A stretch of DNA of 64,000 nucleotides from Streptomyces griseoviridis (GTDB lineage: Bacteria; Actinomycetota; Actinomycetes; Streptomycetales; Streptomycetaceae): the NCBI GenBank assembly GCA_014649155.1, contig BMSM01000003.1, positions 124,001 through 188,000 on the forward strand, read 5' to 3'. Every line of letters starts with the position of its first letter. Within the stretch, counting starts at the first letter, position 1. The position numbers and the translations under genes were made by a program. A model generated the notes under the pieces. That model was not told the origin of the DNA and did not search any database. It was given only the letters and a program-made list of their open reading frames with translations. Of the stretch, positions 9,094-17,744 are shown one piece after another.

Positions 9094-9212
9094 TGGGGGA
9101 GCGGGTGGCGGCGTAGGGGAGTCGCACAGTATCCCGTACGGGTACTCCTTCCCGTTGGAATATGCCCGAAGCGCTTGTTGGTGTGACGGCGGGTCAACCA
9201 TGCTGTCGCACC

Positions 9213-9689
9213 ATGCAGAAGGCGCAGCTGGAGATCCGGCCCGACCCCGCCGAGGTCGGGCGGGCCCGGAAATGGGCCCGTGCACGGCTCGCGGCGTCGG
9301 GGGCGCGGGACGACGAGGCCCTCGCCGACGCGCTCGTTCTGCTCGTCTCCGAACTGGTCACCAACGCGGTCGTGCACACCGGCCGTCCGGCCGTGCTGCG
9401 GCTCGCCCTGCCCGGCGTGGAGGCCGACGGGTCCGCCGTCCGGCTGGAGGTGGCCGACGCCTGCGGGCACGCGCCGGTGTACCGGTGCGCGGACGGCGAG
9501 GCGACCGGCGGCCGGGGGCTGGCCCTGGTCGACGGGCTGGCCGACCGCTGGGGCTGGACGCGGGACGAGGCCGGCAAGCGCATCTGGTGCGAGCTGGACC
9601 GCCGTGCCGCGCCGGCCGCACCCGCCGGCGCGGCCGACCGGGCCGGGACGGTACCGGTCGGGGGCGGCCGGGCGTACGAGGCGGTGTAG
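9213..9689 (+). CDS. HATPase (GHKL) regulatory kinase, RsbW/SpoIIAB-like
   Basis: 158 residues. The N box is LVSELVTNAVVHTG, and the G1/G2 boxes are VADACGHAP and GGRGLALVDGLADRWGW, giving a complete Bergerat ATP-binding fold without a histidine-kinase dimerisation domain. Members phosphorylate STAS antagonists such as the product of 7950-8330, or act as stand-alone regulators. No clear ribosome site is seen; the start is the ATG nearest the conserved domain. The alternative start at 9162 adds 17 unconserved residues. The upstream 118 bp contains the near-palindrome CCCGTACGGG. Confidence 0.82.
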   Translation: MQKAQLEIRPDPAEVGRARKWARARLAASGARDDEALADALVLLVSELVTNAVVHTGRPAVLRLALPGVEADGSAVRLEVADACGHAPVYRCADGEATGGRGLALVDGLADRWGWTRDEAGKRIWCELDRRAAPAAPAGAADRAGTVPVGGGRAYEAV

Positions 9690-10155
9690 CGGCGTGCGGG
9701 AGCGGGGCGCCGCGCGGGCTGCCGGCCCCGTGATCCGGGGCTCCCGGCCGTGCGCCCGGCCGTGCTCCCGTGCGCGGCCGGTGCGGAACGGGGCACAAGG
9801 GACGAAAAGCCCGCCCGGGCGTTGACGGTGGGTGACCCCGCGCTCACCCTGATGTACAGCGATTCGCCGTGAGGGGACGGCGAGGGTCCGTGACGGGAGC
9901 CCTCGCCGAGTGTGGGTCGCGGCGCGACGGCACTCCCCGCACGGCTTCGGCGCCGGGGTGGAGTGCCGGGGCCGGACGGCGGCGAGCGGTGCCGTTCTCG
10001 GGGTGCCGGTGCCGCCCCGCCGTCCGGTCGGCCGTCAAGAGTTGTCCACAGGCTGGGGAAAACTCTGAAGGGCTCGGCACGCACACGATCCAGGACGCCG
10101 GAACGCTTCCGGAAAACCCCTGGGACGCCCCCGCCCCCGCCCCTACCGTCCTCCT
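9690..10155. other. 466-bp intergenic region with one DnaA-box-like site
   Basis: No gene is supported here. A single TTGTCCACA at 10042-10050 equals the Streptomyces DnaA-box consensus, but it is isolated and no origin features surround it. A TACCGT hexamer just before the next ATG may be the -10 box of a leaderless transcript. Confidence 0.35.
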
Positions 10156-11421
10156 ATGACCTACCGCGACGTGGCCTCCCGGCCGGTGCTGATCTGGGCC
10201 GGCACCGCGTTCGCCGCCCGCATACCGGTGGCCATGGCGCCGCTGGCCCTGGTCTTCCTGGTCCGGGACGGGCCCGGTGGCTACTCCCTGGGCGCCGCCC
10301 TCGCCGCGGTGTACGTGCTCGGCGAGATCGCCGGCGCCCCGCTGCTCGGACTGCGGCTGAACCCCGACCGGGCCCGCCGGCACCTCGCGGCCGGCCTGCT
10401 CACCGGCGCCGCCGGCTTCGCGGCCCTCGGCCTGCTGCCCGGCGCCCCCGCCGGAGCGCTCGCCGCGTTCGCCTTCCTCGCCGGGGCCGCCCCGGCCGCG
10501 GCGACCGGCGGACTGCGCACCCTGCTCACCGAGCTGGTCCCGGAACGGGCCGTCACCCAGGCGCTGTCCGTCGAGTCGATGCTGGGGTCCGTGGTGTGGT
10601 CCGTCTCCCCGGCGGCGGTCACCGGCCTCGCCCTGGGCGTCGCCCCGCCCGTCCCCCTCCTTCTCGCGGCCGGTTCGATGGCGGTGTCCGCCGCGGGGCT
10701 GTGGGCGCTGCCCGCCCGCTGGGGCGGTGCGGGCACGGCCGCCGCCGGGACGGCACGCCCCCCGGTGCCGCGGGTGCTGGCCGCCGCCTGGCCGGTGTAC
10801 GTCACCGGCGCCGCCGGCCTCACCCTGCTGGGCCTCGCCGAGATCGTGCTGCCCGCCCTGCTGGAACAGCGCGGCGCCGGCGCCGGCTGGTCCGGCCCGC
10901 TGCTCACCGGCCTGGCGGTCGGGGCGGGCGCCGGTGCCTTCCTGTACGGACTGCGGTCCTGGCCGGGCCTGCCCCGCACCCGCGGCCTGGCGCTGCTGTG
11001 CGGCATGTCGGCCTGTGTGGCCGGGGTCGCGCTGGCCCCCGGCACGCCCTGGATCGCGGCGGGGCTTGCCCTGGGCGGCGTACTCCAGTCCGGTGCGCTG
11101 CTCACCCGCAACCTGGCCCTGCGCGAGGCGCTGCCCCCGGAGGCGCTCGCCGCCGGGTACTCGGTGATGTACGCCGCCGCGGGCGCGGGCTACGCGGTGA
11201 CCGGCGGCCTCGCCGGGCTGCTGCTCGGCGTGGCCGCCCCCTCCACCGCGATCCTGGCCGGCGTCGCGCTGACCCTCGCCCTCGCCGTCGTCGGCTGGTG
11301 GGGCGAGGTCCGGCGGGCCGCCCGCTCAGCCGGTGGCGACGGCGCCGCGCGGCGCCCCGGCCGGCCCGCTGCGGAAGGCCCGCCGGTACGCGGTGGGGGC
11401 GACCCCGAGCGTCGCCTGTAG
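10156..11421 (+). CDS. MFS transporter
   Basis: 421 residues with about twelve hydrophobic segments (first near AFAARIPVAMAPLALVFLV), typical of a major facilitator superfamily efflux or uptake protein in the cytoplasmic membrane. Substrate is unknown. No ribosome site precedes the ATG; TACCGT ends 7 bases before it, which suggests a leaderless message. The 3' end runs 96 bp past the stop of the convergent regulator gene, so the last 32 codons overlap antisense coding sequence. The low-complexity arginine/proline tail lies in that overlap. Confidence 0.85.
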   Translation: MTYRDVASRPVLIWAGTAFAARIPVAMAPLALVFLVRDGPGGYSLGAALAAVYVLGEIAGAPLLGLRLNPDRARRHLAAGLLTGAAGFAALGLLPGAPAGALAAFAFLAGAAPAAATGGLRTLLTELVPERAVTQALSVESMLGSVVWSVSPAAVTGLALGVAPPVPLLLAAGSMAVSAAGLWALPARWGGAGTAAAGTARPPVPRVLAAAWPVYVTGAAGLTLLGLAEIVLPALLEQRGAGAGWSGPLLTGLAVGAGAGAFLYGLRSWPGLPRTRGLALLCGMSACVAGVALAPGTPWIAAGLALGGVLQSGALLTRNLALREALPPEALAAGYSVMYAAAGAGYAVTGGLAGLLLGVAAPSTAILAGVALTLALAVVGWWGEVRRAARSAGGDGAARRPGRPAAEGPPVRGGGDPERRL

Positions 11422-12348
11422 GTGCTGGCGCATCGACTGGGCCGTGCCGAACCCCGCCTGCCGGGCCACCTGGTCCACGGAGAGGTCGGTGGACTCCAGC
11501 AGGTGCCGGGCCCGTTCCACCCGCTGCAGGGTCAGCCACTGGCCGGGGCTGATCCCGACCTCCTCGCGGAACCGCCGGGTGAAGGTCCGTACCGACATGG
11601 CCTCTCGTTCCGCCAGGTCCCGCAATCGGAGGGGCTCGTGGAGGCGGTCGAGCGCCCAGGCGCGGGCGCCGGTGGTGGACGCCTGCTGCGGGTCGGGCAC
11701 CGGCCGCTCGATGAACTGGGCCTGACCGCCGTCCCGGTACGGCGGCACCACCGTGCGCCGGGCCACGTCGCTCGCGACGGCCGCGCCGTGGTCCCGGCGG
11801 ACCAGGTGCAGGCACAGGTCGATGCCGGCCGCGACCCCCGCCGAGGTCAGCACGTCGCCGTCGTCCACGAAGAGCACGTCCGCGTCGACCCGGACCCGGG
11901 GGAAGAGCCGCTGGAAGTGCTCGGCCGAGGCCCAGTGGGTGGTCGCCGGACGGCCGTCGAGCAGTCCGGCGGCGGCGAGCACGTAGCCGCCGGTGCAGAT
12001 GGCGACCAGCCGGGTGCCGGGCCGGACCAGGGCCAGGGCCGCGGCGAGCTCCGGGGTCAGCACGCCCTCCTCGTGCACGGGACCCAGCTCGTAGGAGGCG
12101 GGCACGACGACCGTGTCGGCGGTGGCCAGCGCCTGTGGGCCGTGCTCCACCAGGACCGCGAAGTCGGCGTCGGTGGCGACCGGGCCGGGCGGCCGGACCG
12201 AGCAGGTGACGACCTCGTAGAGCGGACGGCGCCCGGCGTCCCGGGCCATGCCGAAGATGCGCTGCGGGATGCCCAGCTCGAACGGGATCAGACCGTCCAG
12301 GGCGAGGACGACGACGCGGTGCGGGCGGGGTTTCCGGTCGGACGGCAT
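11326..12348 (-). CDS. GlxA-family AraC-type transcriptional regulator
   Basis: 340 residues. Residues ~10-185 form a DJ-1/PfpI-like amidotransferase-fold domain (VVVLALDGLIPFELGIPQRIFGMA; AICTGGYVLAAAGLLDGR, which has the cysteine of the nucleophile elbow). Residues ~235-330 form two AraC helix-turn-helix motifs (MSVRTFTRRFREEVGISPGQWL and VDQVARQAGFGTAQSMRQHL). This is the GlxA-like architecture. It is transcribed divergently from the MFS gene at 12421, with only 72 bp between, so it may control that transporter. Its 3' end overlaps the convergent MFS gene by 96 bp. Confidence 0.9.
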   Translation of the reverse strand: MPSDRKPRPHRVVVLALDGLIPFELGIPQRIFGMARDAGRRPLYEVVTCSVRPPGPVATDADFAVLVEHGPQALATADTVVVPASYELGPVHEEGVLTPELAAALALVRPGTRLVAICTGGYVLAAAGLLDGRPATTHWASAEHFQRLFPRVRVDADVLFVDDGDVLTSAGVAAGIDLCLHLVRRDHGAAVASDVARRTVVPPYRDGGQAQFIERPVPDPQQASTTGARAWALDRLHEPLRLRDLAEREAMSVRTFTRRFREEVGISPGQWLTLQRVERARHLLESTDLSVDQVARQAGFGTAQSMRQHLQATLGVAPTAYRRAFRSGPAGAPRGAVATG

Positions 12349-12420
12349 GGCCCGATCCTAGCGGACCATGTCCTCCGGGCCACTCGCTGCGGACCGGCCC
12401 GGTGACACAAGCTCCATGAC

Positions 12421-13713
12421 GTGACCCAGACAAGCGAAACGGCGGCCGCCGCCCGGCCCGTCCGGCAGCCCCGGCGCCGGGTGCACCGCGCCTGGTTCGT
12501 CGCCGCCGTCACCTTCGTGACGATCATCGGCGCCGCCGCCTTCCGCGCCGTGCCCGGCATCCTCATCGACCCGCTGCACGCGGAGTTCGGCTGGTCGCGC
12601 GGCACGATCGGCGCCGCCGTCTCCGTCAACCTCGCGCTCTACGGCCTCACCGCGCCCTTCGCCGCCGCCCTGATGGACCGCTTCGGCATCCGGCGGGTGG
12701 TCGCCGCCGCCCTCACCCTGATCGCGCTCGGCTCCGGGCTGACCGTCTGGATGCAGTCGGCGTGGCAGCTGATGCTCTGCTGGGGCCTGCTGGTCGGCCT
12801 CGGCTCGGGCTCGATGGCCCTCGCCTTCGCGGCGACCGTCACCAACCGCTGGTTCGCCACCCGGCGCGGCCTGGTCAGCGGCATCCTCACCGCCGCCTCC
12901 GCCTCCGGCCAGCTGATCTTCCTGCCGCTGGTGTCCTGGATCGTGGAGAGGTACGACTGGCGCCCGGCCGCCGTCACCGTCGCGCTCGCCGCCCTCGCGG
13001 TCGTCCCCTTCGTCTGGCTGCTGCTCCACGACCACCCGGCCGACCTCGGACAGAAGCCGTACGGCGCCACGGAGTTCGTCCCCAGGCCCGCCCCCGTCAC
13101 CGGCGCCGCGCGGCGCACCCTGGGCGTCCTCGCCACCGCCGCGCGCACCGGTACCTTCTGGCTGCTGGCCGGCACCTTCGCGATCTGCGGCGCCTCCACC
13201 AACGGCCTGGTCCAGACGCACTTCGTGCCCGCCGCGCACGACCACGGCATGCCGGTCACCGCCGCCGCCTCGCTGCTCGCCGTCATCGGCGTCTTCGACG
13301 TGGTCGGCACGATCGCCTCCGGCTGGTTCACCGACCGCTTCGAGCCGCGCCGCCTGCTCGCCGTCTACTACGCCCTGCGCGGCGTCTCCCTCCTCTTCCT
13401 CCCCATGCTCCTCGCGCCGGCCGTGCGCCCGCCGATGGTCTTCTTCATCGTCTTCTACGGCCTCGACTGGGTCGCCACCGTCCCGCCCACCCTCGCCCTG
13501 TGCCGCGAGCGGTTCGGCGACGACAGCGCGATCGTCTTCGGCTGGGTCCTCGCCTCCCACCAGGTCGGCGCCGCGCTGGTCGCCTTCCTCGGCGGCGTCG
13601 CCCGCGACGTCTTCGGTTCCTACGACGTCGTCTGGTACGCCTCCGGGGCGCTGTGCGCGGCGGCGGCGCTGATGGCCCTGGTGATCAGGCGGCGCCCGGT
13701 GCCGGCGCTCTGA
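12421..13713 (+). CDS. MFS transporter
   Basis: 430 residues, twelve predicted membrane helices. The loop FAAALMDRFGIRRVVAA between helices 2 and 3 is the MFS signature A, repeated in the second half as SGWFTDRFEPRRLLA. It resembles the oxalate/formate-antiporter-like and monocarboxylate subgroups (RAVPGILIDPLHAEFGWSRGTIG at the N-terminus), but the substrate is not evident. Start is GTG with no ribosome site. It is divergent from the GlxA/AraC regulator, which is the likely local regulator. Confidence 0.87.
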   Translation: MTQTSETAAAARPVRQPRRRVHRAWFVAAVTFVTIIGAAAFRAVPGILIDPLHAEFGWSRGTIGAAVSVNLALYGLTAPFAAALMDRFGIRRVVAAALTLIALGSGLTVWMQSAWQLMLCWGLLVGLGSGSMALAFAATVTNRWFATRRGLVSGILTAASASGQLIFLPLVSWIVERYDWRPAAVTVALAALAVVPFVWLLLHDHPADLGQKPYGATEFVPRPAPVTGAARRTLGVLATAARTGTFWLLAGTFAICGASTNGLVQTHFVPAAHDHGMPVTAAASLLAVIGVFDVVGTIASGWFTDRFEPRRLLAVYYALRGVSLLFLPMLLAPAVRPPMVFFIVFYGLDWVATVPPTLALCRERFGDDSAIVFGWVLASHQVGAALVAFLGGVARDVFGSYDVVWYASGALCAAAALMALVIRRRPVPAL

Positions 13714-13737
13714 CGGGCCGGCCGTACGCTTCCCCCC

Positions 13738-14706
13738 GTGACGTGGGGGGACACGGTCCGGCGGATTCGCTCGGCCTGGACGTACGAGGAGACGCGGACG
13801 GCCGCCGCGTGCAGCGCGGCGCAGTGGCCGGCCGCGTGGCTGGCCTGGTGGGTGCTGACGCGGAGCGTCCAGGACGACTACGGCATCGGGTACGGCGGTG
13901 CGTTCGGCCTCATCTGCCTGTTGCTGTTCGCCCCGCTGTACCTGCCGGTCCTCGGCCTGCTGCACACGCTGCTGCACATCGCGCCGGCCGCCGTCCTCGC
14001 CCGTACGGCACCGGCCCGCCGGCTGCCCGGCCCCGCGTGGGCCCGGCACCTGGCCGCGGTGGCGCTGCTCGGCGCGGTGTGGGCGGTCCCGGTGGCCTGG
14101 GCGGCGGGGTCGGGCTTCTGGAGTACGGCCCTGTCGTGCGCGCTGCTCGGCGCGGCGCCGGCGCTGGCCGCGGGGTACGCCCGCCGGGGCCGCCGTACGG
14201 AGTCCGACCTGCCGGGCTGGGGATGCTGGGGGGTGTGGTTCCGGGCCGGGGCCGGCGGGTTCCTGCTGTTCGCCGGGGCCTTCGGCGGTCTCGCGCTGGC
14301 CGCCCGGTCCGGGCTGGTCCCGGAGTACGAGCCTCCGGTGCTCTCCGCCGCCCAGGTCACCGGGGTCTGGCGAAGCGGGGACGGCGCCGTGCTGCGGCTC
14401 GACGCGGACGGCGGGGCCGAGCTGGTCCGGCTGCCGATGAAGGTCACCGACCGCACCGACCGGTCGATCCCCGTCTGCGCCGGCGCCGGCACCTGGTCCC
14501 TGCGCCGGGACGGCCCCTACGGCGAGGAGCGGGCCGGCGTCCTGGTCCGCCCCGGCGCGTCCGGCTCCTGCGACCAGGACACGTACTGGACCATCGGCGG
14601 CACCGAGGACGCCCCCGAACTCTTCGTCCTCCTGGGCGACCCCGACGCCGGCGACCTGCTGGTCCTGACCCGGGATCAGGGCAGCCGGGCGGCCCGGCTG
14701 CCCTGA
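13738..14706 (+). CDS. Multi-pass membrane protein of unknown function
   Basis: 322 residues. About five hydrophobic segments in residues 20-190 are followed by a hydrophilic C-terminal domain of ~120 residues (AQVTGVWRSGDGAVLRLDADGGAELV) that looks like a small beta-barrel facing the outside. No family was recognised. GTG start, 24 bp after the MFS gene, so it may be co-transcribed. Its last ten codons and stop lie inside a perfect palindrome shared with the convergent gene (14676-14706), so both proteins end in the same residues, QGSRAARLP. Confidence 0.7.
   Translation: MTWGDTVRRIRSAWTYEETRTAAACSAAQWPAAWLAWWVLTRSVQDDYGIGYGGAFGLICLLLFAPLYLPVLGLLHTLLHIAPAAVLARTAPARRLPGPAWARHLAAVALLGAVWAVPVAWAAGSGFWSTALSCALLGAAPALAAGYARRGRRTESDLPGWGCWGVWFRAGAGGFLLFAGAFGGLALAARSGLVPEYEPPVLSAAQVTGVWRSGDGAVLRLDADGGAELVRLPMKVTDRTDRSIPVCAGAGTWSLRRDGPYGEERAGVLVRPGASGSCDQDTYWTIGGTEDAPELFVLLGDPDAGDLLVLTRDQGSRAARLP
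14676..14706. terminator. 31-bp perfect palindrome forming both C-termini of convergent genes
   Basis: The left arm TCAGGGCAGCCGGGC and right arm GCCCGGCTGCCCTGA are separated by one base. The left end is the stop codon of the minus-strand gene and the right end is the stop codon of the plus-strand gene, so the overlap of the two coding sequences is exactly the palindrome. It probably acts as a bidirectional terminator embedded in coding sequence. Confidence 0.75.
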
Positions 14707-15863
14707 CGGCGGTCGACCGCGCGCGCGATGCGCACCGCGTCGCGGGCGAGTTCCCGGAGCATCCCGCTGATGGGGTTGGTGAAGCCGGTGAAGTACAGGC
14801 CGGGGGCGTCCTTCGGGGTGCGGGCACCCCGGACGACCGGACGGCCGCGCGCGTCCAGCACGCCCAGGTGGCCGACGAGCCCGGTCAGGCCGCGCTCGTA
14901 CCCGGTGGCGGCGATCACCGTGTCCGGGGCGACGCGGTCGCCGTCCGCGAGGACCACCTTGCCGCCCTCGAAGCCCTCCACGGCGGCGACCACCTCCACT
15001 CGGCCCCGGCGCACCGCGTCGATCAGACCGACGTCCTGCACCGGGACGGCCCCCTGCCGCACCCGGCTGTACAGGCCGGTGTCCGGGCGGGGCAGGCCCC
15101 GCGCCGACAGGTCGGGGACGCTCACCCGGGCCAGCGGCCGGGCCAGCCGGTCGACGAGCCGCACGGGCAGCCGGCGGACCAGGACCGCGGTGTACTGGGC
15201 GGCCCACCCGGCGGTCGAGCGGCGCACCAGGTGCGGCGGGGTGCGCACCGCCAGCCGGACCCGCGCGGCACCGCCCTCGACCAGGTCGACGGCTATCTCG
15301 GCACCGGTGTTGCCGACCCCGACGACGAGGACGTCCCGGCCCGCGTGGGGCGCGGCGGAGCGGTACTCGCAGGCGTGCAGGAACGTTCCGGTGTAGCTGT
15401 CCCGGCCGGGCCAGTCCGGGACCCGGGGGGTGTGGTTGTAGCCGGTGGCCACCACCACGGCGGCGCCGGTCAGTTCGCGGCCCCCGGAGGCGCGCAGCAG
15501 CCAGCCGTCGCCGTCGGGGGCGGGCTCGACGCGGTGCACCTCGACGCCGGTGACCACCTCCAGACGGTGGTGCTCGGCGTACTTCTCCAGGTAGCGCACG
15601 ACGTCGTCCCGGGCCGGCCAGCGCCCGAACCGGCGCGGCATCGGCAGGCCCGGCAGGGACGACAGACGTCGGGTGGTGTGCAGTCGCAACCGGTCGTAGT
15701 GGCGGCGCCAGGACGCGCCGACCTGGTCGGACCGCTCCAGCACGACGGCGCGCACGCCCCGGGCGCGCAGGGCGTACGCGGCGGCGAGCCCGCCCGGTCC
15801 GCCGCCGATGACGTAGACCGGGCGCCGCGCTGGGGAATCGGTGAGGTCGGGGGAGTCGGCCAT
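14676..15863 (-). CDS. FAD/NAD(P)H flavin-containing monooxygenase-like oxidoreductase
   Basis: 395 residues. The N-terminal FAD-binding motif is VIGGGPGGLAAAYALRARG, the NADPH-binding motif is VVGVGNTGAEIAVDL at about 165, and the C-terminal ATGYERG motif is present. The segment FLHACEYRSA sits where FMO and Baeyer-Villiger enzymes have FxGxxxHxxxY and is a relaxed form of it. Members oxygenate amines, sulfides or ketones, or act as reductases for small lipophilic substrates. The substrate here is unknown. The gene stands alone, convergent with the membrane protein gene and 40 bp downstream of the tannase-like gene. Confidence 0.85.
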   Translation of the reverse strand: MADSPDLTDSPARRPVYVIGGGPGGLAAAYALRARGVRAVVLERSDQVGASWRRHYDRLRLHTTRRLSSLPGLPMPRRFGRWPARDDVVRYLEKYAEHHRLEVVTGVEVHRVEPAPDGDGWLLRASGGRELTGAAVVVATGYNHTPRVPDWPGRDSYTGTFLHACEYRSAAPHAGRDVLVVGVGNTGAEIAVDLVEGGAARVRLAVRTPPHLVRRSTAGWAAQYTAVLVRRLPVRLVDRLARPLARVSVPDLSARGLPRPDTGLYSRVRQGAVPVQDVGLIDAVRRGRVEVVAAVEGFEGGKVVLADGDRVAPDTVIAATGYERGLTGLVGHLGVLDARGRPVVRGARTPKDAPGLYFTGFTNPISGMLRELARDAVRIARAVDRRQGSRAARLP

Positions 15864-15902
15864 GCGGCGAGCGTAATCACCGCCCGCCGCCCGCGGGACC
15901 GG

Positions 15903-17546
15903 CTAGGCCGACTTGTGACCGGCCGTCTTCGCGACCCACTCGATGAAGTCGCCGGCGTCCTCGTTGGCCCCGTGCCCGGCGTCCCAGTAGTAGCGGTGGC
16001 TGACGTCGTCGCCCAACTGGTGGGCGGCGGCGGCCAGGTTGGCGGAGACGGTGAGCGAGGTGTCGGAGTCCGCGCTGCCGAGCCTGATCCACCAGTGCCT
16101 GCTGCGGCCGGGGTTGACCCGGTCGACCAAGTGGTACATCGGGTTCATCAGCCGCAGCTTCTCCGGGATGTCGCTCGCCAGGCGGGCGCTGCTCCCCTTG
16201 TCCTCGCGCAGGCTGTGGAGGGTGAAGTGGCGGTACTGCTCGGTGCCCGCGCCGAACTCGTTGTTGATGTCGCCGGACATCGTGTCGGAGGAGTCGGTGG
16301 GGAAGGCGAAGAGGTCGAAGGCGGGGGCGTCCTTCTTCCGGGCGCCGACGTGGGTGAGGAAGCCGGCCCAGGTGAAGGTGGCCTTCTCGCCGTCCCAGGT
16401 GATGAAGGTGTGCTTGGCCAGGTACGTCGCGCGGTCGGCGTCCGAGAGGGCGGCGAGGTACCTGGTGGCCGACGGCCACAGGTACGTCTTCAGCAGGTAG
16501 TCGTCGTAGTTGCGGGCGTTGAGCGTGCCGAAGCCGCCGAGGCCGCGCAGCTTCAGGCCCGCCTGGTACTCGGTGAACTGCGACTTCAGTTCCCTGGAGA
16601 CGGTCTGGTCGGCCTGCGTGCCGGTGCTGAGCTTGTTGGTGCCCCAGTTCCACTCGTAGGCGCCGTCGGCGTGCTCCAGGTCGGTGATCGGGCACCAGGC
16701 GCCGGTCGCGAAGACCGCGTCGGAGGCGTCGGCGGCGCCGATCTCCTCCAGGTACGCGTCGTAGAGCGGGCTGTCGCCGGACGCGCCGAGCAGTGCGGAG
16801 AGGGCGCCGCCGGCGCTGGTACCGGTGGAGAAGATGCGGTCCGTGTCGCCGGGGACGCGGCCCTTGTTGGCGCGCAGGTAGCGGACGGCGGCCTTCAGGT
16901 CGACGATCGCGGCGGGCGCGGTGCCGTAGTACTCGCCCGCGCTGTTCTTCAGGGTGCGGCCGCGCGCGCCCGGCTCCACGACGACGTACCCGGCGGCCAG
17001 GCCGAGCTGCGGCAGGCTGACCGTCCTGCCGCCGGCGAGCTGGGCGGAGCTGCCGGACTCGGTGCCGGAGGTGGCGGACGCGGAGGGGGCGGCCGAGGCG
17101 CTGGGGGCGCCGCCCGGCGCGGTCCCGCCGCCGCCCATGCCGCCGCCGCCCACGCCGGTGGCCTCGGCGACCGACGCGGGCAGGTAGCCGCCGACCGAGT
17201 TCGCGAACAGGATCGGGGCGCCGGTCGCGTCCACGGCCTTGCCGTCGATTGTCACGGGGAGGCTGATGTTCAGGCTCTGGTACTTCTCGTCGACCGGCTT
17301 GGCGACATAGGTGACCGCCTTCCAGAAGCGGTACGTCACCTCGTGCTCGTCGCCGGCGGCGTCCGTGACGGTCGTCGTCAGCGTGGTGGAGGCGTCCTTG
17401 TCGAAGACCAGGGCGCCGGACGCGGTGGAGCCGCCCTTCTCGTTCTCCGCCCGCGCGGTGAGCGCGATGCCGCCGGCCGCCGCGACGCCCGCGGTGGCGC
17501 CGATCCCGATGACGACGCTCCTGCGCCTGACTGCCCTGTGTTTCAC
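15903..17546 (-). CDS. Secreted tannase-like (subtype B) alpha/beta-hydrolase
   Basis: 547 residues. The N-terminus MKHRAVRRRSVVIGIGATAG is a basic, Tat-like leader followed by a hydrophobic stretch and a possible cleavage after ARA. The nucleophile elbow GTSAGGALS and a late histidine in YYWDAGHGANEDAGDFIEW match the Ser-His triad of subtype B tannases, which cut gallate esters. A glycine/alanine/serine-rich insert at about residues 130-165 is a linker rather than part of the fold. A 16-bp inverted repeat lies upstream at 17608-17623. Substrate is inferred from family only. Confidence 0.8.
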   Translation of the reverse strand: MKHRAVRRRSVVIGIGATAGVAAAGGIALTARAENEKGGSTASGALVFDKDASTTLTTTVTDAAGDEHEVTYRFWKAVTYVAKPVDEKYQSLNISLPVTIDGKAVDATGAPILFANSVGGYLPASVAEATGVGGGGMGGGGTAPGGAPSASAAPSASATSGTESGSSAQLAGGRTVSLPQLGLAAGYVVVEPGARGRTLKNSAGEYYGTAPAAIVDLKAAVRYLRANKGRVPGDTDRIFSTGTSAGGALSALLGASGDSPLYDAYLEEIGAADASDAVFATGAWCPITDLEHADGAYEWNWGTNKLSTGTQADQTVSRELKSQFTEYQAGLKLRGLGGFGTLNARNYDDYLLKTYLWPSATRYLAALSDADRATYLAKHTFITWDGEKATFTWAGFLTHVGARKKDAPAFDLFAFPTDSSDTMSGDINNEFGAGTEQYRHFTLHSLREDKGSSARLASDIPEKLRLMNPMYHLVDRVNPGRSRHWWIRLGSADSDTSLTVSANLAAAAHQLGDDVSHRYYWDAGHGANEDAGDFIEWVAKTAGHKSA

Positions 17547-17607
17547 GTTGACGCCCTCCTGGGTCCCTGACGGGCTTGCGTCTGTGAACGTAGAACATGT
17601 GCCGACA

Positions 17608-17623
17608 AGATTGCCAACAATCT
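17608..17623. promoter_or_regulatory. Inverted repeat upstream of the tannase-like gene
   Basis: AGATTG-ccaa-CAATCT is a perfect 6+6 inverted repeat, 62 bp upstream of the hydrolase start and 122 bp upstream of the divergent acetyltransferase. It has the size of a small dimeric repressor site; no regulator is identified. Confidence 0.35.
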
Positions 17624-17744
17624 GCCGGATTCACGGGAGACGCACAGCTTCACGGTTGCCGCACAGGGCACCACGGGCGTGACCGCGTGGCGCGTACAGA
17701 CATCCCGGATGACCGCGTGGCGGGGCCGGGTGTGGAATGACGGC

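Noticed and set aside
10042..10050. DnaA box as evidence of an origin
   Set aside because: Only one box, with no cluster, no AT-rich unwinding region and no dnaA or dnaN nearby.
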